A DNA stretch of 64,000 bases from Candidatus Pantoea carbekii (lineage in GTDB: Bacteria; Pseudomonadota; Gammaproteobacteria; Enterobacterales; Enterobacteriaceae): the NCBI RefSeq assembly GCF_000971765.1, contig NZ_CP010907.1, forward strand, positions 583,501 to 647,500, given 5' to 3'. Numbering within the stretch: the stretch's first letter is position 1; the number at the start of each line of letters is the position of its first letter. Made by a program: the position numbers and the translations under genes. A model generated the notes under the pieces. The model worked only from the letters and a program-made list of their open reading frames with translations, did not search any database and had not been told where the DNA came from. Of this stretch, positions 34,543 to 45,916 are shown piece by piece.

Positions 34543-36399
34543 GTGTTAAACCACTCTTCTTTTTGGAAGAATATCAAGTATATTATGCTAATCACTGTAA
34601 TTGTTATTGGTTCTGTTTATGCACTGCCTAATTTTTATGGAGATAATCCAGCTGTGCAAATTACTGGTGTACGTGGAGGTTCTATTAATGAAAAAACTGT
34701 AAAAAAAATTCAAGATATATTGCACCAATGTAATATTTCCAGTAAATCAATTCTCTTAGAGAATAATATTATTATAGCCCGTTTTTCTAATATAGATCTA
34801 CAGCTAAATGCTTATGAAGCTATTCTTAAAGGACTTGCAAATAATTATATTGTAGCAATGAACTTAGTACCATCTACTCCTAAATGGCTAAAAGCATTAT
34901 ACGCGAACCCTATAAAACTTGGTCTAGATTTACGTGGTGGTGTGCATTTTCTGATGGAAGTAGATATGGATGCTGTACTACATAAATTACAGGAAAAAAA
35001 AATTGATAGTTTATGTAGTGATTTGCGTAATAAAAATATTATCTACAAAAAAATTAAAAAAACTTCTAGCTCTGTTATAGAAATAGATATGTGCGATCGC
35101 AAACATCGTGATATGGCTATTAACTATTTACAACCACGTCATATTGATTTAGTAATTACTAGCAATAGTAACTCTAGTCTTCGTGCAGTAATGCGAGATA
35201 AACATTTAAATGAAATTTACGAGTCTGCAATGCAGCAAAATATTAATATTTTACGTAACCGTGTAAATAAACTAGGTATAGCAGAACCATTAGTACAACG
35301 TCAAGGTTTTAACCAAATAGTAATAGAACTACCAGGTATCCAAGACATTGCACATGCTAAAGAAATTATTGGCGCAACTGCTACATTAGAATTTCGACTA
35401 GTTAATACTGATATTCTTTTAAAAGATACGAATAATATTCATATTCCGAATGATTCAGAAATGAAGCACATGAATACAGGTGAAACAGTTGCAGTATATA
35501 AACATATAATTTTAACTGGAGATCATATTACAGACTCTACAGCTAGCAGAGATGAATACAACAGGCCGCAGGTAAATATTTCGCTTGATAACGCAGGTGG
35601 TAAAATTATATCGGACTTTACTAAAGACAATATTGGAAAACTGATGGCTACTTTGTTTGTAGAATATAAAAATACTGGTAAAAAAGATGAAAAAGGCCAC
35701 TCTATTTTAGAAAAACAAGAAGAAATAATCAATATAGCTAATATTCAATCACGCCTTAACAATTATTTTTGTATTACTGGGATTAAAACTCATAAAGAAG
35801 CGCATCAACTCTCACTGTTACTACGTGCTGGTGCATTAATTGCACCAATCCATATTGTTGAAGAACGCATTATTGGACCTAGCATGGGTCAACAAAATAT
35901 TCAACAAGGTTTTCAAGCTTGTCTTTGGAGTTTAGTCTTTTGTATTATTTTTATACTTTTATTTTATAAAAAATTTGGTCTTATTGCTATCAATGCATTG
36001 TTTTGTAACTTAATTCTCATTATTGGGATCATGTCAATATTACCAGGAGTTACTCTTACCATGCCGGGTATTGCTGGGATCGTGTTAACATTAACAGTAG
36101 CAGTAGATGCTAATGTATTGATTAATGAACGCATTAAAGAGGAATTACGTAGTGGTTGTTCAATACAATGGGCTATTCATCAAGGTTACAAAGGTGCACT
36201 ATCCAGTATAGTCGATGCTAATCTTACTACGCTTATTAAAGCTCTTATTCTTTATATCGTTGGTACTAGCTCAGTAAGAGGATTTGCTATTACTACAGCC
36301 ATTGGTATAGTTACTTCGATGTTTACAGCTATTATCGGTACGCATGCTATTGTTGACTTGCTGTACAGAAAAAAAAGAATTAATAAACTGTCTATCTAA
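34543..36399 (+). CDS. secD: Protein translocase subunit SecD
   Basis: RND-superfamily membrane protein that uses the proton gradient to help preprotein export. The 618 residues compare with 615 in E. coli. The start is GTG (34543), as in E. coli, with AGAAGGA upstream. An N-terminal helix is followed by the large periplasmic P1 region (KLGLDLRGGVHFLMEVDMD) and five C-terminal helices containing GIAGIVLTLTVAVDANVLINERIKEE-type motifs. Codons near residue 152 contain an A9 run (34994-35002). It runs with yajC upstream and secF 19 bases downstream. Confidence 0.97.
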   Translation: MLNHSSFWKNIKYIMLITVIVIGSVYALPNFYGDNPAVQITGVRGGSINEKTVKKIQDILHQCNISSKSILLENNIIIARFSNIDLQLNAYEAILKGLANNYIVAMNLVPSTPKWLKALYANPIKLGLDLRGGVHFLMEVDMDAVLHKLQEKKIDSLCSDLRNKNIIYKKIKKTSSSVIEIDMCDRKHRDMAINYLQPRHIDLVITSNSNSSLRAVMRDKHLNEIYESAMQQNINILRNRVNKLGIAEPLVQRQGFNQIVIELPGIQDIAHAKEIIGATATLEFRLVNTDILLKDTNNIHIPNDSEMKHMNTGETVAVYKHIILTGDHITDSTASRDEYNRPQVNISLDNAGGKIISDFTKDNIGKLMATLFVEYKNTGKKDEKGHSILEKQEEIINIANIQSRLNNYFCITGIKTHKEAHQLSLLLRAGALIAPIHIVEERIIGPSMGQQNIQQGFQACLWSLVFCIIFILLFYKKFGLIAINALFCNLILIIGIMSILPGVTLTMPGIAGIVLTLTVAVDANVLINERIKEELRSGCSIQWAIHQGYKGALSSIVDANLTTLIKALILYIVGTSSVRGFAITTAIGIVTSMFTAIIGTHAIVDLLYRKKRINKLSI

Positions 36400-36418
36400 A
36401 ACTAAAGGATAAGTTTGT

Positions 36419-37372
36419 GTGGAACAGGAATATTGTATTGAACAATTAAATAATAGGTACAAAGTTATTGATTTTATGAAATCTAGTACATTAGCTTTTA
36501 TTAGTTCTACTGTATTAGTTATAATATCTATAACTATTATGAATTTCAAAGGTTTTAATTGGGGGATAGATTTTACTGGTGGCACAATTATTGAAATCAG
36601 ATTAAAAAAGACTATTAATTTAAAATCTCTGCGTGAAACTTTAGCAAAAGTAGGATTCCATGAATTGCTAGTTCAGCGATTTGGTAATAGCCATGATATA
36701 ATATTACGTATACCTCCAGTTCATAAACTCGCTACTCAAGAACTAGGTAGTAAGATAGTATCCGTTATTAAAAATACGTTCCATCAAAATGCTATTATTA
36801 AACGCATTGAATTTGTAGGACCAAGCGTAGGTAGTGACCTTATACAAACTGCCGCTCTAGCACTAATGTCAGCATTAATTGCCATTTTAATATATATCAG
36901 TTATCGTTTTGAATGGCGCTTAGCATGTAGCATAGTTTTAGCATTAATACATGATATAATAATTAATTGTGGTATTTTATCATTTTGTCATATTGAACTT
37001 GATCTGACCACTTTAGCATCACTTATGTCAGTGATTAGTTATTCGTTAAATGATAAAATCGTGATTTCAGATCGTATTCGTGAAAATTTTCGCAAAATTA
37101 ATTCTAGTTTTTCTTATAATATTATTAATATATCCCTAACTCAAACATTAAATCGCACTTTAATTACATCAATTACTACTTTATTGATAATTCTAATTTT
37201 ATTTATCTTTGGAGGTGTTTTATTAAAAAGTTTTTCTCTGACTATGTTCATTGGGGTGGTCATTGGAACTATTTCATCTATTTATATTTCTTCTGCATTA
37301 GTATTAAAATTAGGCATCAAACGTGAGCATTTGTTAATACAGTCAATAGAAAAAGAGGGTCTTAATAATTAA
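36419..37372 (+). CDS. secF: Protein translocase subunit SecF
   Basis: Partner of SecD in the Sec accessory complex. The 317 residues compare with 323 in E. coli. A GTG start (36419) preceded by AAAGGAT mirrors the E. coli arrangement. [29 protein letters not shown] and the [10 protein letters not shown] motif are conserved, and six helices are evident. One small change: the usual GYSLNDS-type motif reads [13 protein letters not shown]. Together with 4.5S RNA and YajC it shows that the general export route is retained. Confidence 0.96.
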   Translation: MEQEYCIEQLNNRYKVIDFMKSSTLAFISSTVLVIISITIMNFKGFNWGIDFTGGTIIEIRLKKTINLKSLRETLAKVGFHELLVQRFGNSHDIILRIPPVHKLATQELGSKIVSVIKNTFHQNAIIKRIEFVGPSVGSDLIQTAALALMSALIAILIYISYRFEWRLACSIVLALIHDIIINCGILSFCHIELDLTTLASLMSVISYSLNDKIVISDRIRENFRKINSSFSYNIINISLTQTLNRTLITSITTLLIILILFIFGGVLLKSFSLTMFIGVVIGTISSIYISSALVLKLGIKREHLLIQSIEKEGLNN

Positions 37373-37736
37373 CTATACCAACTGCTGTAGTGAATGCAAC
37401 TAAAATATATTTATTTAATCCACGATATTTAGTTGAATGAATAAAGTTTACTTATGTTTATGTTAAAAATAAACACTGATTTTAATAAAAATTAACAGAT
37501 ATTTAAGCTAATAAAAAGTATTTTAGAGATACATTTGAAGAAATATACCATAAATAATAATCTCACTTAATGTAGACTCAAACATATACGTGCTCTTTAG
37601 AAACATAAATTTTCTAATAAAATTATTAGTAAACTAATAATGAAAACTGAAATTTAATAAGCAGCTTAATGTTAGTATATATATTAAAGATATTAGTAAT
37701 TTTTGTAACAACATCGCTCGACTATAGGACTGAGTT
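37373..37736. other. AT-rich gap between secF and ribD
   Basis: About 360 bases. yajD, tsx, yajI and nrdR lie here in E. coli and none is recognisable. The absence of nrdR next to ribD suggests loss of this ribonucleotide-reductase regulator from its usual place. Confidence 0.5.
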
Positions 37737-38840
37737 ATGACTGATGAACAGTATATGACACGAGCTATAGAACTAGCTTGGCGTGGACGGTTTACTACTA
37801 TGCCTAACCCTAATGTAGGTTGTGTAATTGTGAATAAAGGTAAAATTGTTGGTGAAGGTTGGCATCATTATAGAGGGTTACCACATGCTGAAATAAATGC
37901 GTTACGTATGGCAGGAGATCAAGCAAAAGGTTCAACTGTATACGTTACACTTGAACCTTGTTCCCATTACGGACATATGGCACCTTGTTGCAATGCACTA
38001 ATAGATGCCGGTGTAACACGTGTGGTAGCAGCAATACAAGATCCTAATCCACAAGTAGCTGGAGGTGGATTGTATCGCTTACAGCAAGCAGGCATTGAAG
38101 TTAAGCATGGTATATGTATTGATGCTGCAGAGCGACTAAACCGTGGTTTTCTAAAACGAATGCGAACTGGTTTTCCATTTATCCAGCTTAAGCTTGCTGC
38201 ATCGATCGATGGTCGTACTGCAATGGCAAATGGTGAAAGTCAATGGATTACTTCATGCGCAGCACGACGTGATGTCCAAATTTTACGTGCTCAAAGTTCG
38301 GCCATTCTTACGAGTGCTATCACAGTATTAGCGGACGATCCGTTACTAACGGTACGTTGGCAAGAATTAGATCACACTGTATGTCAATACTTAGACAAGC
38401 ATCATCTACGTCAACCAGTACGGATGATAATCGATACACAGGGACGCATAACATCAAAAAATCGTCTCATTAAGCAACCAGGTGAAACTTGGTTAATTCG
38501 CACAAAAACTTATCGGCAAGACTGGCCGAAAAATGTTATAGAAATGGTATTGCCAAAATGTAATCGAACAGTAGATCTAATTACATTAATGTTAATGCTT
38601 GGTCAATGTGAAATTAACAGTGTTTTAGTAGAAGCTGGTGCGTCATTATCGGGTGCTTTATTAAGTGCAGAATTAATAGATGAGTTAATTGTCTATCTAG
38701 CACCAAAATTATTAGGAAGCGATGCACGCAGCTTGTGTGTTTTACCGGGCTTAGAACATTTATCTGACGTGCGTTCTTTAAGTTTCAATAATGTATGCAT
38801 GATAGGAAAAGATCTACGTGTAACTCTGAATGTACGCTAA
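37737..38840 (+). CDS. ribD: Bifunctional riboflavin biosynthesis deaminase/reductase RibD
   Basis: Carries out the deaminase and reductase steps after GTP cyclohydrolase II in riboflavin synthesis. The 367 residues equal the E. coli length. The N-terminal cytidine-deaminase-like domain has the zinc ligands His50, Cys75 and Cys84 and the catalytic Glu52 (HAEINAL, EPCSHYGHMAPC). The C-terminal reductase domain begins near 147 (FIQLKLAASIDGRTA) and contains VLVEAGASLSGALL. It is followed after 74 bases by ribH, so both were probably co-transcribed with nusB and thiL as in E. coli. Confidence 0.97.
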   Translation: MTDEQYMTRAIELAWRGRFTTMPNPNVGCVIVNKGKIVGEGWHHYRGLPHAEINALRMAGDQAKGSTVYVTLEPCSHYGHMAPCCNALIDAGVTRVVAAIQDPNPQVAGGGLYRLQQAGIEVKHGICIDAAERLNRGFLKRMRTGFPFIQLKLAASIDGRTAMANGESQWITSCAARRDVQILRAQSSAILTSAITVLADDPLLTVRWQELDHTVCQYLDKHHLRQPVRMIIDTQGRITSKNRLIKQPGETWLIRTKTYRQDWPKNVIEMVLPKCNRTVDLITLMLMLGQCEINSVLVEAGASLSGALLSAELIDELIVYLAPKLLGSDARSLCVLPGLEHLSDVRSLSFNNVCMIGKDLRVTLNVR

Positions 38841-38914
38841 ACAACTAAATCAACCTTCAGTTAATATTATTCAAACATAAAAAGTATTATTAATAATATA
38901 GAGATACGTATATT

Positions 38915-39385
38915 ATGAAAGTTATCGAAGCTAATGTTTCTACCCCTGATGCTAATATCGCTATAGTAATTTCACGTTTTAATAGTTTTATTACTAAAAA
39001 TCTGTTAGATGGCGCGCTGAATACTTTAAAGCGAATAGGCCAGGTAAAAGAAGAAAATATAACAGTAATTTGGGTGCCGGGTGCGTATGAATTACCATTT
39101 ATTATACATGTTTTAGCAAAAACTAAGAAATACGATGGTATCGTAGCATTAGGTGCTCTTATTCGTGGCAGCACTGCGCATTTTGAATATATTGCAAATG
39201 TTGTAAGTACAGGTATTTTTAATATTACATTAAATAGTGAAATTCCTGTCACTTTTGGTGTACTAACTAGTGACAACCTGGAGCAAGCAATTGAACGAGC
39301 TGGAACTAAATTAGGTAATAAGGGTTCTGAAGCCGCCCTTACTGCACTGGAAATGATTAATATATTAAAATCTATTAAAGCATAA
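38915..39385 (+). CDS. ribH: 6,7-dimethyl-8-ribityllumazine synthase
   Basis: Condenses the pyrimidine made by RibD with a four-carbon phosphate to give lumazine, the riboflavin precursor; it forms a 60-subunit shell in E. coli. The 156 residues equal the E. coli length (the gene is also called ribE there). Substrate-binding segments are intact: [23 protein letters not shown] and the catalytic His region, [19 protein letters not shown]. The nusB pseudogene follows directly. Confidence 0.96.
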   Translation: MKVIEANVSTPDANIAIVISRFNSFITKNLLDGALNTLKRIGQVKEENITVIWVPGAYELPFIIHVLAKTKKYDGIVALGALIRGSTAHFEYIANVVSTGIFNITLNSEIPVTFGVLTSDNLEQAIERAGTKLGNKGSEAALTALEMINILKSIKA

Positions 39386-39411
39386 TTAGTTTCTAAAGGA
39401 AGTGGAATTTT

Positions 39412-39841
39412 GTGAATCCTGCTGTGCGTCGTCGCGCATTGTTAATGCGTTGTCCAAACATCATTTTCTCGGCAGTCATCTAATAATGATATTGCTCATA
39501 TAGAATCTAATTATTAGATAAAACAGTATGTTAAATACGTCATTATTTATTTTCTTGAGTTATTATTTGGTATAGTAACTAATAGTGCATTCTTGGATAA
39601 CTTGATTAAGCCTTACCTTTGACCTCATTCGGAAAGATTCGGTCAAATAGAAAAAGCCATCTTGCGTATCTCACTCTATAAATTAAGAAAACGTGCGCTG
39701 ATATTACTTATAAAATTGCTATAAAATGAAGGAATCCAATTAGAAAAAGTATGTGGTGCTCAGGGGAGTGATAAATTCGTTAACGGTTTATTAGATAAAG
39801 TAGCCATAAGAATTAGAATTAACGAAAAAGAAAAAAGAATT
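39412..39841 (+). pseudogene. nusB: nusB pseudogene (transcription antitermination factor)
   Basis: It lies exactly between ribH and thiL, where E. coli has nusB, and starts with a GTG behind AAAGGAAG. The first frame gives VNPAVRRRALLM and stops at TAA 39481. NusB similarity then continues in other frames: RQSSNNDIAHIESNY, LELLFGIVTNSAFLDNLIKPYL, FGQIEKAILRISLYKL and [24 protein letters not shown]. These match [50 protein letters not shown] and [24 protein letters not shown] in order. Several frameshifts and stops rule out a single sequencing error. The gene is dead but recent enough to read. Confidence 0.92.
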
Positions 39842-40816
39842 ATGTCATACAGTGAATTTGAAATAATTGCACGTTATTTTAATCGTTTCAGTAGTTCACG
39901 TTACAATGTAGAAAAAGGAATAGGTGATGATTGTGCTTTACTTAACATTCCAGAACAACAGACTCTGACTATTAGTATAGACACATTAGTAGAAAATGTA
40001 CATTTTTTCGTCGATATGCATCCTACTGATCTAGCCTATAAGGCTCTAGCAGTCAATTTGAGCGATGTAGCAGCAATGGGTGCTAGTCCAGCCTGGGTTA
40101 CCTTATCCATAACTCTTGAAAGAATTAATGAAACTTGGTTAGAACTATTTAGTACTAGCCTATTTAAAACTCTCGATGATTATAATATACAATTAATCGG
40201 AGGTGATACCACGCATGGCCCATTGAGTTTAACGATTGGAATTTATGGTTTAGTACCAGTTGGTTTTTCACTGAAACGATCAGGTGCCAATTTAGGAGAC
40301 TGTATCTTTGTAACAGGAACGTTAGGGGATAGTGCAGCAGGTTTATCATTACTACGAAAACAGTACTATGTAAGAGATTTAATAGTATATGATACATTAA
40401 TCAAACGCCATTTAAGACCAGTGCCTCGAATTTCGCAAGGTCAGGCATTACGTAATCTGGCAACATCCGCTATTGATCTTTCTGATGGATTACTATCTGA
40501 TCTAACACATCTATTAACTGCAAGTAAAGTTGGTGCATGTCTAAATTTAGAAGCATTACCCCTTTCGATAGAACTTCAAAATAACTTTGAATCAAAACAA
40601 GCTCTCATTTGGGCACTAAGTGGAGGTGAAGATTATGAGCTATGCTTTACTGTATCAGAAATAAATCGTAACATAGTAGCGACAGTAATGAATTCTTTTG
40701 GTATACCTTGTACCTGTATTGGAAAAATAATAACAGAATCTGAGGGTTTAGTTCTGCTTAACAACGGAAAACCAATAGAATTTAATAATAAAGGATTTGA
40801 TCATTTTAATGTATAA
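39842..40816 (+). CDS. thiL: Thiamine-monophosphate kinase
   Basis: Phosphorylates thiamine monophosphate to the cofactor thiamine diphosphate, needed among others by Dxs encoded nearby. The 324 residues compare with 325 in E. coli. The ATP/Mg motif GIGDDCALL is at about 26-34; [34 protein letters not shown] and [10 protein letters not shown] are all present. Its start codon immediately follows the nusB remnant, and its end overlaps pgpA by eight bases, indicating coupling. Confidence 0.96.
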   Translation: MSYSEFEIIARYFNRFSSSRYNVEKGIGDDCALLNIPEQQTLTISIDTLVENVHFFVDMHPTDLAYKALAVNLSDVAAMGASPAWVTLSITLERINETWLELFSTSLFKTLDDYNIQLIGGDTTHGPLSLTIGIYGLVPVGFSLKRSGANLGDCIFVTGTLGDSAAGLSLLRKQYYVRDLIVYDTLIKRHLRPVPRISQGQALRNLATSAIDLSDGLLSDLTHLLTASKVGACLNLEALPLSIELQNNFESKQALIWALSGGEDYELCFTVSEINRNIVATVMNSFGIPCTCIGKIITESEGLVLLNNGKPIEFNNKGFDHFNV

Positions 40817-41312
40817 AAAAAATTTCGCTAAAAAATCTTTTCGTTTTTTTTATTATTTAGTGGCAATTGGATTTGGCAGTGGTTTAAGTCCAATCATACC
40901 AGGAACTATAGGTTCACTATGTGCAATTCCGTTATGGTGGTTAATGACTTTTTTGTCATTGAAAATTTATTACCTAATAATTTTTCTGAGTATTTGTATA
41001 GGGATATACCTTTGTCATCATACTACAAATGATATAGGAATACATGATCATCCTAGTATTGTTTGGGACGAATTTATAGGAATGTGGATTACACTAATAG
41101 GAGTTCCTTCAATAACATGGCAATGGATATTAATCGGTTTTGTAATTTTCCGTATTTTTGATTTTTGGAAACCTTGGCCTATTTATTGGTTTGATCGAAA
41201 TGTACATGGTGGCATGGGAGTTATAATTGACGATATTGTTGCAGGTACTGTTTCAGCCATAATTTTACATGGTTTAGCCTATTATTCTATGGATAATAAT
41301 ATTATTATATAA
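40809..41312 (+). CDS. pgpA: Phosphatidylglycerophosphatase A
   Basis: Inner-membrane enzyme dephosphorylating phosphatidylglycerophosphate to phosphatidylglycerol. The ATG at 40809 gives 167 residues starting [11 protein letters not shown], with AAGGA 13 bases upstream; a TTG at 40797 is possible but too close to that site. [41 protein letters not shown] and [13 protein letters not shown] match the family. It is convergent with dxs, only 15 bases apart. An A8 run sits in the second to fifth codons. Confidence 0.94.
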   Translation: MYKKNFAKKSFRFFYYLVAIGFGSGLSPIIPGTIGSLCAIPLWWLMTFLSLKIYYLIIFLSICIGIYLCHHTTNDIGIHDHPSIVWDEFIGMWITLIGVPSITWQWILIGFVIFRIFDFWKPWPIYWFDRNVHGGMGVIIDDIVAGTVSAIILHGLAYYSMDNNIII

Positions 41313-41327
41313 ATTAGAAAAAATTTT

Positions 41328-43196
41328 TTACTGCGCTAACCATGCTATAATTTTTTGCTGAATGCCATTTGCATCTAATTTATAATCGCTGCGTATTTCT
41401 TGTTGTGTACCTGAAGGAATAAATTCATCTGGTAAACCAAGATTAAGCACTAGTACCGGTAAACGTTTTTCCATTACTAATTCATTGACACCACTACCAG
41501 CACCGCCTTTAATGACACCTTCTTCTAGAGTAATGAAAGCTTCATGATTAAAAGATAGTTCAATAATTAGAGATTCATCCAAAGGTTTAACAAATCTCAT
41601 ATCTACTAAAGTAGCATTAAGCGTATTGGCAACAAAAGTAGCTTCCGATAGCAAAGTACCAAAATTCAATATTGCTAACTTTTCACCATAGCGTTTTATA
41701 TTGCCTTTTCCGAGCTGGAGACGTTCTAATGGTTTCAAAATAGTACCAATACCACTGCCACGTGGATAACGTACTGCGCTTGGACCTTCTTTATAATGAT
41801 ATCCAGTATATAACATCTGACGACATTCATTTTCATCACTAGGTGTCATAATAATCATACCTGGTATGCAACGTAAATAAGCAAGATCAAATGCTCCCTG
41901 ATGAGTTTGTCCATCTGCACCAACAATACCACCACGATCAATAGCAAAAAGCACTGGTAATTTTTGAATAGCTACATCATGAATTACTTGATCATAAGCA
42001 CGTTGCAAAAAAGTAGAGTAGATTGCTACAATCGGTTTGTAACCACCAATTGCTATACCAGCGGCAAAAGTAACAGCATGCTGTTCTGCAATGGCTACGT
42101 CAAAATACTGTGTAGGATAGTTTCGTGAAAAATTCACCATACCAGAACCTTCACGCATTGCCGGTGTTATAGCTATTAGACACGGATCAATAGCTGCTAT
42201 TTCATTTAGCCAATTACCAAAAATTTCTGAATAGCTTGGTGCTCTTGATTTGTTAGCTGGTAGTACACCATGGGAAAGGTCAAATTTTGGTACTGCATGC
42301 CAAGTAATCGGATCTTGTTCCGCTGGGGCATAACCTTTACCTTTTTGAGTAATAATATGTAAGAATTGAGAACCTTTTAAATTTCGCATATTTTTTAAAG
42401 TAGAAACTAACATTAATATATCATGTCCATCCACCGGACCAATATAGTTAAATCCTAGCTCTTCGAATAATGTACAAGGGGGTACTACTATGCCTTTTAA
42501 ATGTTCTTCAATGCGTTTTAGAAGCTGCTTAATTGGTGGTAATTTATTGAATACACGTTTACCACTTTCTCGTAAACAAGAATAAGTTTTTCCTGAAAGA
42601 ATTTGAGCCAGACGATTACTCAGTGCGCCAACATTTTCAGATATGGACATTTCGTTATCATTGAGAATTACTAACATATCTGGTTGAATATCACCAGCGT
42701 GATTCATGGCTTCAAAAGCCATACCAGCTGTTATTGCCCCATCACCAATAACGCACACGGTACGACGTCCTTTACCTTCACGTTGAGCAGTAATGGCCAT
42801 TCCAAGGCCAGCACTAATAGAAGTAGACGAATGACCTACACTTAATATGTCATATTCGCTTTCACCACGCCAAGGAAATGGGTGCAAACCATTTTTCTGG
42901 CGTATCGTTCCAATAAGATCACGACGGCCAGTTAAGATTTTATGTGGATAAGCCTGATGCCCCACATCCCACACTAAACGATCAAATGGAGTATTATAAA
43001 CATAATGTAATGCAACTGTTATCTCTACTACCCCAAGACCAGAAGCAAAATGTCCAGAAGATCGACTGACACTATCTAATAGATAACAACGAAGTTCATC
43101 ACAAAGTTTCAAAAGTTTTTCTTCAGGTAGTAAACGTAATTCTTGAACCGTACCTGCTAATGCTAATGTTGGATATTTTGCAATATCAAAATTCAT
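41328..43196 (-). CDS. dxs: 1-deoxy-D-xylulose-5-phosphate synthase
   Basis: Thiamine-diphosphate enzyme that joins pyruvate and glyceraldehyde 3-phosphate, the first step of the MEP isoprenoid pathway. The 622 residues compare with 620 in E. coli. The ThDP motif runs [19 protein letters not shown] to NDNEMSIS; His in GHSSTSIS, the catalytic Glu in [13 protein letters not shown] and [15 protein letters not shown] are conserved. It follows ispA by 21 bases on the same strand; xseB, which starts this operon in E. coli, is missing. Confidence 0.97.
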   Translation of the reverse strand: MNFDIAKYPTLALAGTVQELRLLPEEKLLKLCDELRCYLLDSVSRSSGHFASGLGVVEITVALHYVYNTPFDRLVWDVGHQAYPHKILTGRRDLIGTIRQKNGLHPFPWRGESEYDILSVGHSSTSISAGLGMAITAQREGKGRRTVCVIGDGAITAGMAFEAMNHAGDIQPDMLVILNDNEMSISENVGALSNRLAQILSGKTYSCLRESGKRVFNKLPPIKQLLKRIEEHLKGIVVPPCTLFEELGFNYIGPVDGHDILMLVSTLKNMRNLKGSQFLHIITQKGKGYAPAEQDPITWHAVPKFDLSHGVLPANKSRAPSYSEIFGNWLNEIAAIDPCLIAITPAMREGSGMVNFSRNYPTQYFDVAIAEQHAVTFAAGIAIGGYKPIVAIYSTFLQRAYDQVIHDVAIQKLPVLFAIDRGGIVGADGQTHQGAFDLAYLRCIPGMIIMTPSDENECRQMLYTGYHYKEGPSAVRYPRGSGIGTILKPLERLQLGKGNIKRYGEKLAILNFGTLLSEATFVANTLNATLVDMRFVKPLDESLIIELSFNHEAFITLEEGVIKGGAGSGVNELVMEKRLPVLVLNLGLPDEFIPSGTQQEIRSDYKLDANGIQQKIIAWLAQ

Positions 43197-43217
43197 GGTG
43201 CGCTCATTGTATGAAAG

Positions 43218-44117
43218 TTATTTATTGCGTTTAATGATGAAGTTAGCTACTGCTTTTAATGTAGTAGTATTATAAGACTGCTGTGCCAATACATCTAATG
43301 CATCTAATGCCTCTTGGCATAAATCATAAGCTTTTTTACGTGCTTTATGTAAACCCATTAATGTTGGATAAGTATTTTTTTGTAATTTCTGATCAGTACC
43401 TTTCGTTTTACCTAATACCGCAGTGTTACTAGTAATATCGAGAATATCATCCTGTACTTGAAAGGCTAATCCTATAGCATTAGCGTAGGAATCTAATGTC
43501 AGTAATATAGCACGACCACGATTCCCAGCGGCAAGTGCTCCAAGCCGAACTGCAGCGCGTATTAAAGCACCAGTTTTATATCGATGAATTTGTTCTAAAT
43601 TAATTAAATTAATGCATTTACCTCCTGATTCTAAATCTAAAGCTTGACCTCCGCACATACCATTTATGCCACTAGCCTGTGCTAGTTCAGTAATCATTGC
43701 AAGGCGTGTTTCAGTATTTACACCAGCCATTGGTTGATTAGCTAATGTTGAAAATGCTAATGTCTGCAAGGCATCACCGGCAAGAATTGCGATGTCTTCA
43801 CCATATTTGATATGACAGGTCGGCTCATCACGTCGTAATACTTGTCCATCCATTGCTGGTAAATCATCATGAATTAAGGAATAGGCATGCATAAATTCTA
43901 CAGCAGCTGCAGGTGTATCCAAAATATCTGAATTAACTTTTATCATTTCGCCAGTAGCATACACAAGCAAAGGTCTTAGTCGTTTACCACCTAACAACGT
44001 TCCATATCGTACGGCATTGACTAAAGAAGAATTTTGAAAAGGAAGTGAATTTATTAAATGATTTAATGTCAGATTAATTCGCTTACAATAGACATTCGTA
44101 AATTCGGCGAAATCCAT
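43218..44117 (-). CDS. ispA: Farnesyl diphosphate synthase
   Basis: Builds C15 farnesyl diphosphate from IPP and DMAPP, supplying undecaprenol, quinone and heme O synthesis. The 299 residues equal the E. coli length. The first aspartate-rich motif is in HDDLPAMDGQVLRRDEPT, the second in FQVQDDILD. GGKRLRPLLVYATGE and GGQALDLES are also present. dxs follows in the same operon. It marks the right edge of the inverted block. Confidence 0.97.
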   Translation of the reverse strand: MDFAEFTNVYCKRINLTLNHLINSLPFQNSSLVNAVRYGTLLGGKRLRPLLVYATGEMIKVNSDILDTPAAAVEFMHAYSLIHDDLPAMDGQVLRRDEPTCHIKYGEDIAILAGDALQTLAFSTLANQPMAGVNTETRLAMITELAQASGINGMCGGQALDLESGGKCINLINLEQIHRYKTGALIRAAVRLGALAAGNRGRAILLTLDSYANAIGLAFQVQDDILDITSNTAVLGKTKGTDQKLQKNTYPTLMGLHKARKKAYDLCQEALDALDVLAQQSYNTTTLKAVANFIIKRNK

Positions 44118-45069
44118 CAGTTATGTTCCAACTAAAAAATAAGAAAGTACCATATTTTGATCATGAATGAATAATTTCCTTAAATACTGTTTTATTTTTA
44201 CATGAGATTTAATCTTTTTGAATGCTATCTATGATGGTACTTAATACTTAATTTACTATATTAAAGATAAATAATAATATTTTAGATTATTAAAAAATTT
44301 TTTATATTTATATTACATTTTAAAACTTTTTTATTAGTTAACTATTTTTATATTAATGACTTATGATTTATTAGAAATTAATTGTTTGCAGTTAATAGCA
44401 TTAATTTTAATGTACTACAGGTAAATTCCAGTTAATATATAGAGGATACATAAACTTTCAAATAAAACTAAACATATTCAGTAATATGATATTTATTAGT
44501 TAAATATTTTTATCTTTACGTATTAAATACAAGTTTTAATCAAAAAATAATACATGTAGAACGTCGTTTTATCTTACTTTAACATTGATTTATTAGTTCA
44601 TAACAGTAAAAAGTTTTCATGATTTTATTAATTTTTATGTTTAATACTAATCGAGAAAATTGGCATCAACATCAATTAATCAACAATAGCAGTAATTTTA
44701 TAATATCATATTCTTCAAATAAATTTAAAATTATGTCTTTATGTATCAATACTTATTTTTATATTTAACCGAACAAATAATTTTTTTATTTTATGTAATA
44801 TAATTATCAGTGTTAATTTATTAATGGATCATCAGTACTGTTTATTAAAAAATAAAGTCGAAAAATAGTATCCATGATAGTATTAAAAGTTAAATTTATG
44901 ATATAAATCATTTGAATCTTTGGATGCATCAATAAACAAAACAAAAATTGTTAATATATAAATCATATCAGTATAAACAATACATACTAAAGTATTAACA
45001 CAGGAATATAATCAATATATAAAAAAGATTTGCAAAATTTATATGAAAATAACGAATTGAATTCATTAT
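44118..45069. other. AT-rich gap between ispA and the yaiA remnant; probable inversion junction
   Basis: About 950 bases. xseB and thiI, which lie beyond ispA in E. coli, are not recognisable. I see only A/T-rich sequence without coding character. Confidence 0.5.
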
Positions 45070-45250
45070 TCTCTGCGTGTTAATAGCAATTTTTGCATCT
45101 AACGCTTCACATTTGATTTTATATTATTGCTCACTAAGGTATTATACCCTGGATCATCCGTGTGTAATTCATACCGCCGCATGATATGAAAGTATTTCCG
45201 CTTCACCTTTTTAACAACAATAATACGCGTTCTTCAAGGATATGATGGTC
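45070..45250 (-). pseudogene. yaiA: yaiA pseudogene
   Basis: This patch is less AT-rich than its surroundings and lies downstream of aroL on the same strand, the place of yaiA in E. coli. Minus-strand frames give, in order, SYP-stop-RTRIIVVKK, then YELHTDDPGYNTLVS, then KCEALDAK. These match E. coli YaiA PYPREAYIVTIEKG, WYQLRADHPKPDSLIS and QEAMDAKK at the right spacing. At least one stop and two frame changes break it. YaiA is a small protein of unknown function linked to the shikimate kinase operon. Confidence 0.75.
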
Positions 45251-45388
45251 TAGTAGTTGAGATATAGTTTTTCTTTTTTATTAATCCAATATATGCAATG
45301 TTAGCAATTATTTTATAAAATATTAGACTTGATTTTACAAAAATTAGATTCAGAAAGGTTTGTCATAGCACTAAAAAAATTTGTTGAC

Positions 45389-45916
45389 TCATATTGTATT
45401 ATTATTTAAATCAAGTAAATCTAGAATTTGTTTTATTATGTATGTTGGTGATTGCGTAGCATCCACTTGATAGTGTGAAGTTTGGTAGTATAATTCCATT
45501 CGTTGATGTAAAACATCATCTATTTCTTCAGTAATGGTACGGCCTGTTAACGTAGGACGTTGTGCTAGATTTGGCTCGTTTTTTAGTCTTTCACCTAAAA
45601 TAACAGATGATGCATTCAACCAAATAACCTTACCGTTTTGACGCATAAAATCGCAATTTTTTTCTGATAGAACAATACCACCGCCAGTAGCTACTACTGT
45701 TGATAACGCAGTTACTGCACGAAGAGCATGCATTTCGCGCAAACGAAATGCATGCCACCCCTCATTTTTAATAATTTCTGCAATATTACAATGAGTTATA
45801 ATTTGTATATAATGATCTGTATCCTTAAATTCATAATTTAATGTTTTTGATAAAATTTTACCAATTGTAGTTTTTCCACAACCTCGTGCTCCGATCAGAT
45901 AGATAGGTAATGACAT
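45389..45916 (-). CDS. aroL: Shikimate kinase II
   Basis: Phosphorylates shikimate in the chorismate pathway for aromatic amino acids. The ATG at 45916 gives 175 residues beginning MSLPIYLIGARGCGKTT, with AGAGG ten bases upstream; an in-frame upstream ATG at 45964 only adds a non-homologous 16-residue tail. The P-loop GARGCGKT is at 9-16, DTDHYIQ binds Mg/shikimate, ATGGGIVLSE follows, and RPTLTG is the lid motif. Closer to AroL than AroK by the IAEIIKNEGWHAFRLRE segment and by its yaiA and proC neighbours. Confidence 0.93.
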   Translation of the reverse strand: MSLPIYLIGARGCGKTTIGKILSKTLNYEFKDTDHYIQIITHCNIAEIIKNEGWHAFRLREMHALRAVTALSTVVATGGGIVLSEKNCDFMRQNGKVIWLNASSVILGERLKNEPNLAQRPTLTGRTITEEIDDVLHQRMELYYQTSHYQVDATQSPTYIIKQILDLLDLNNNTI

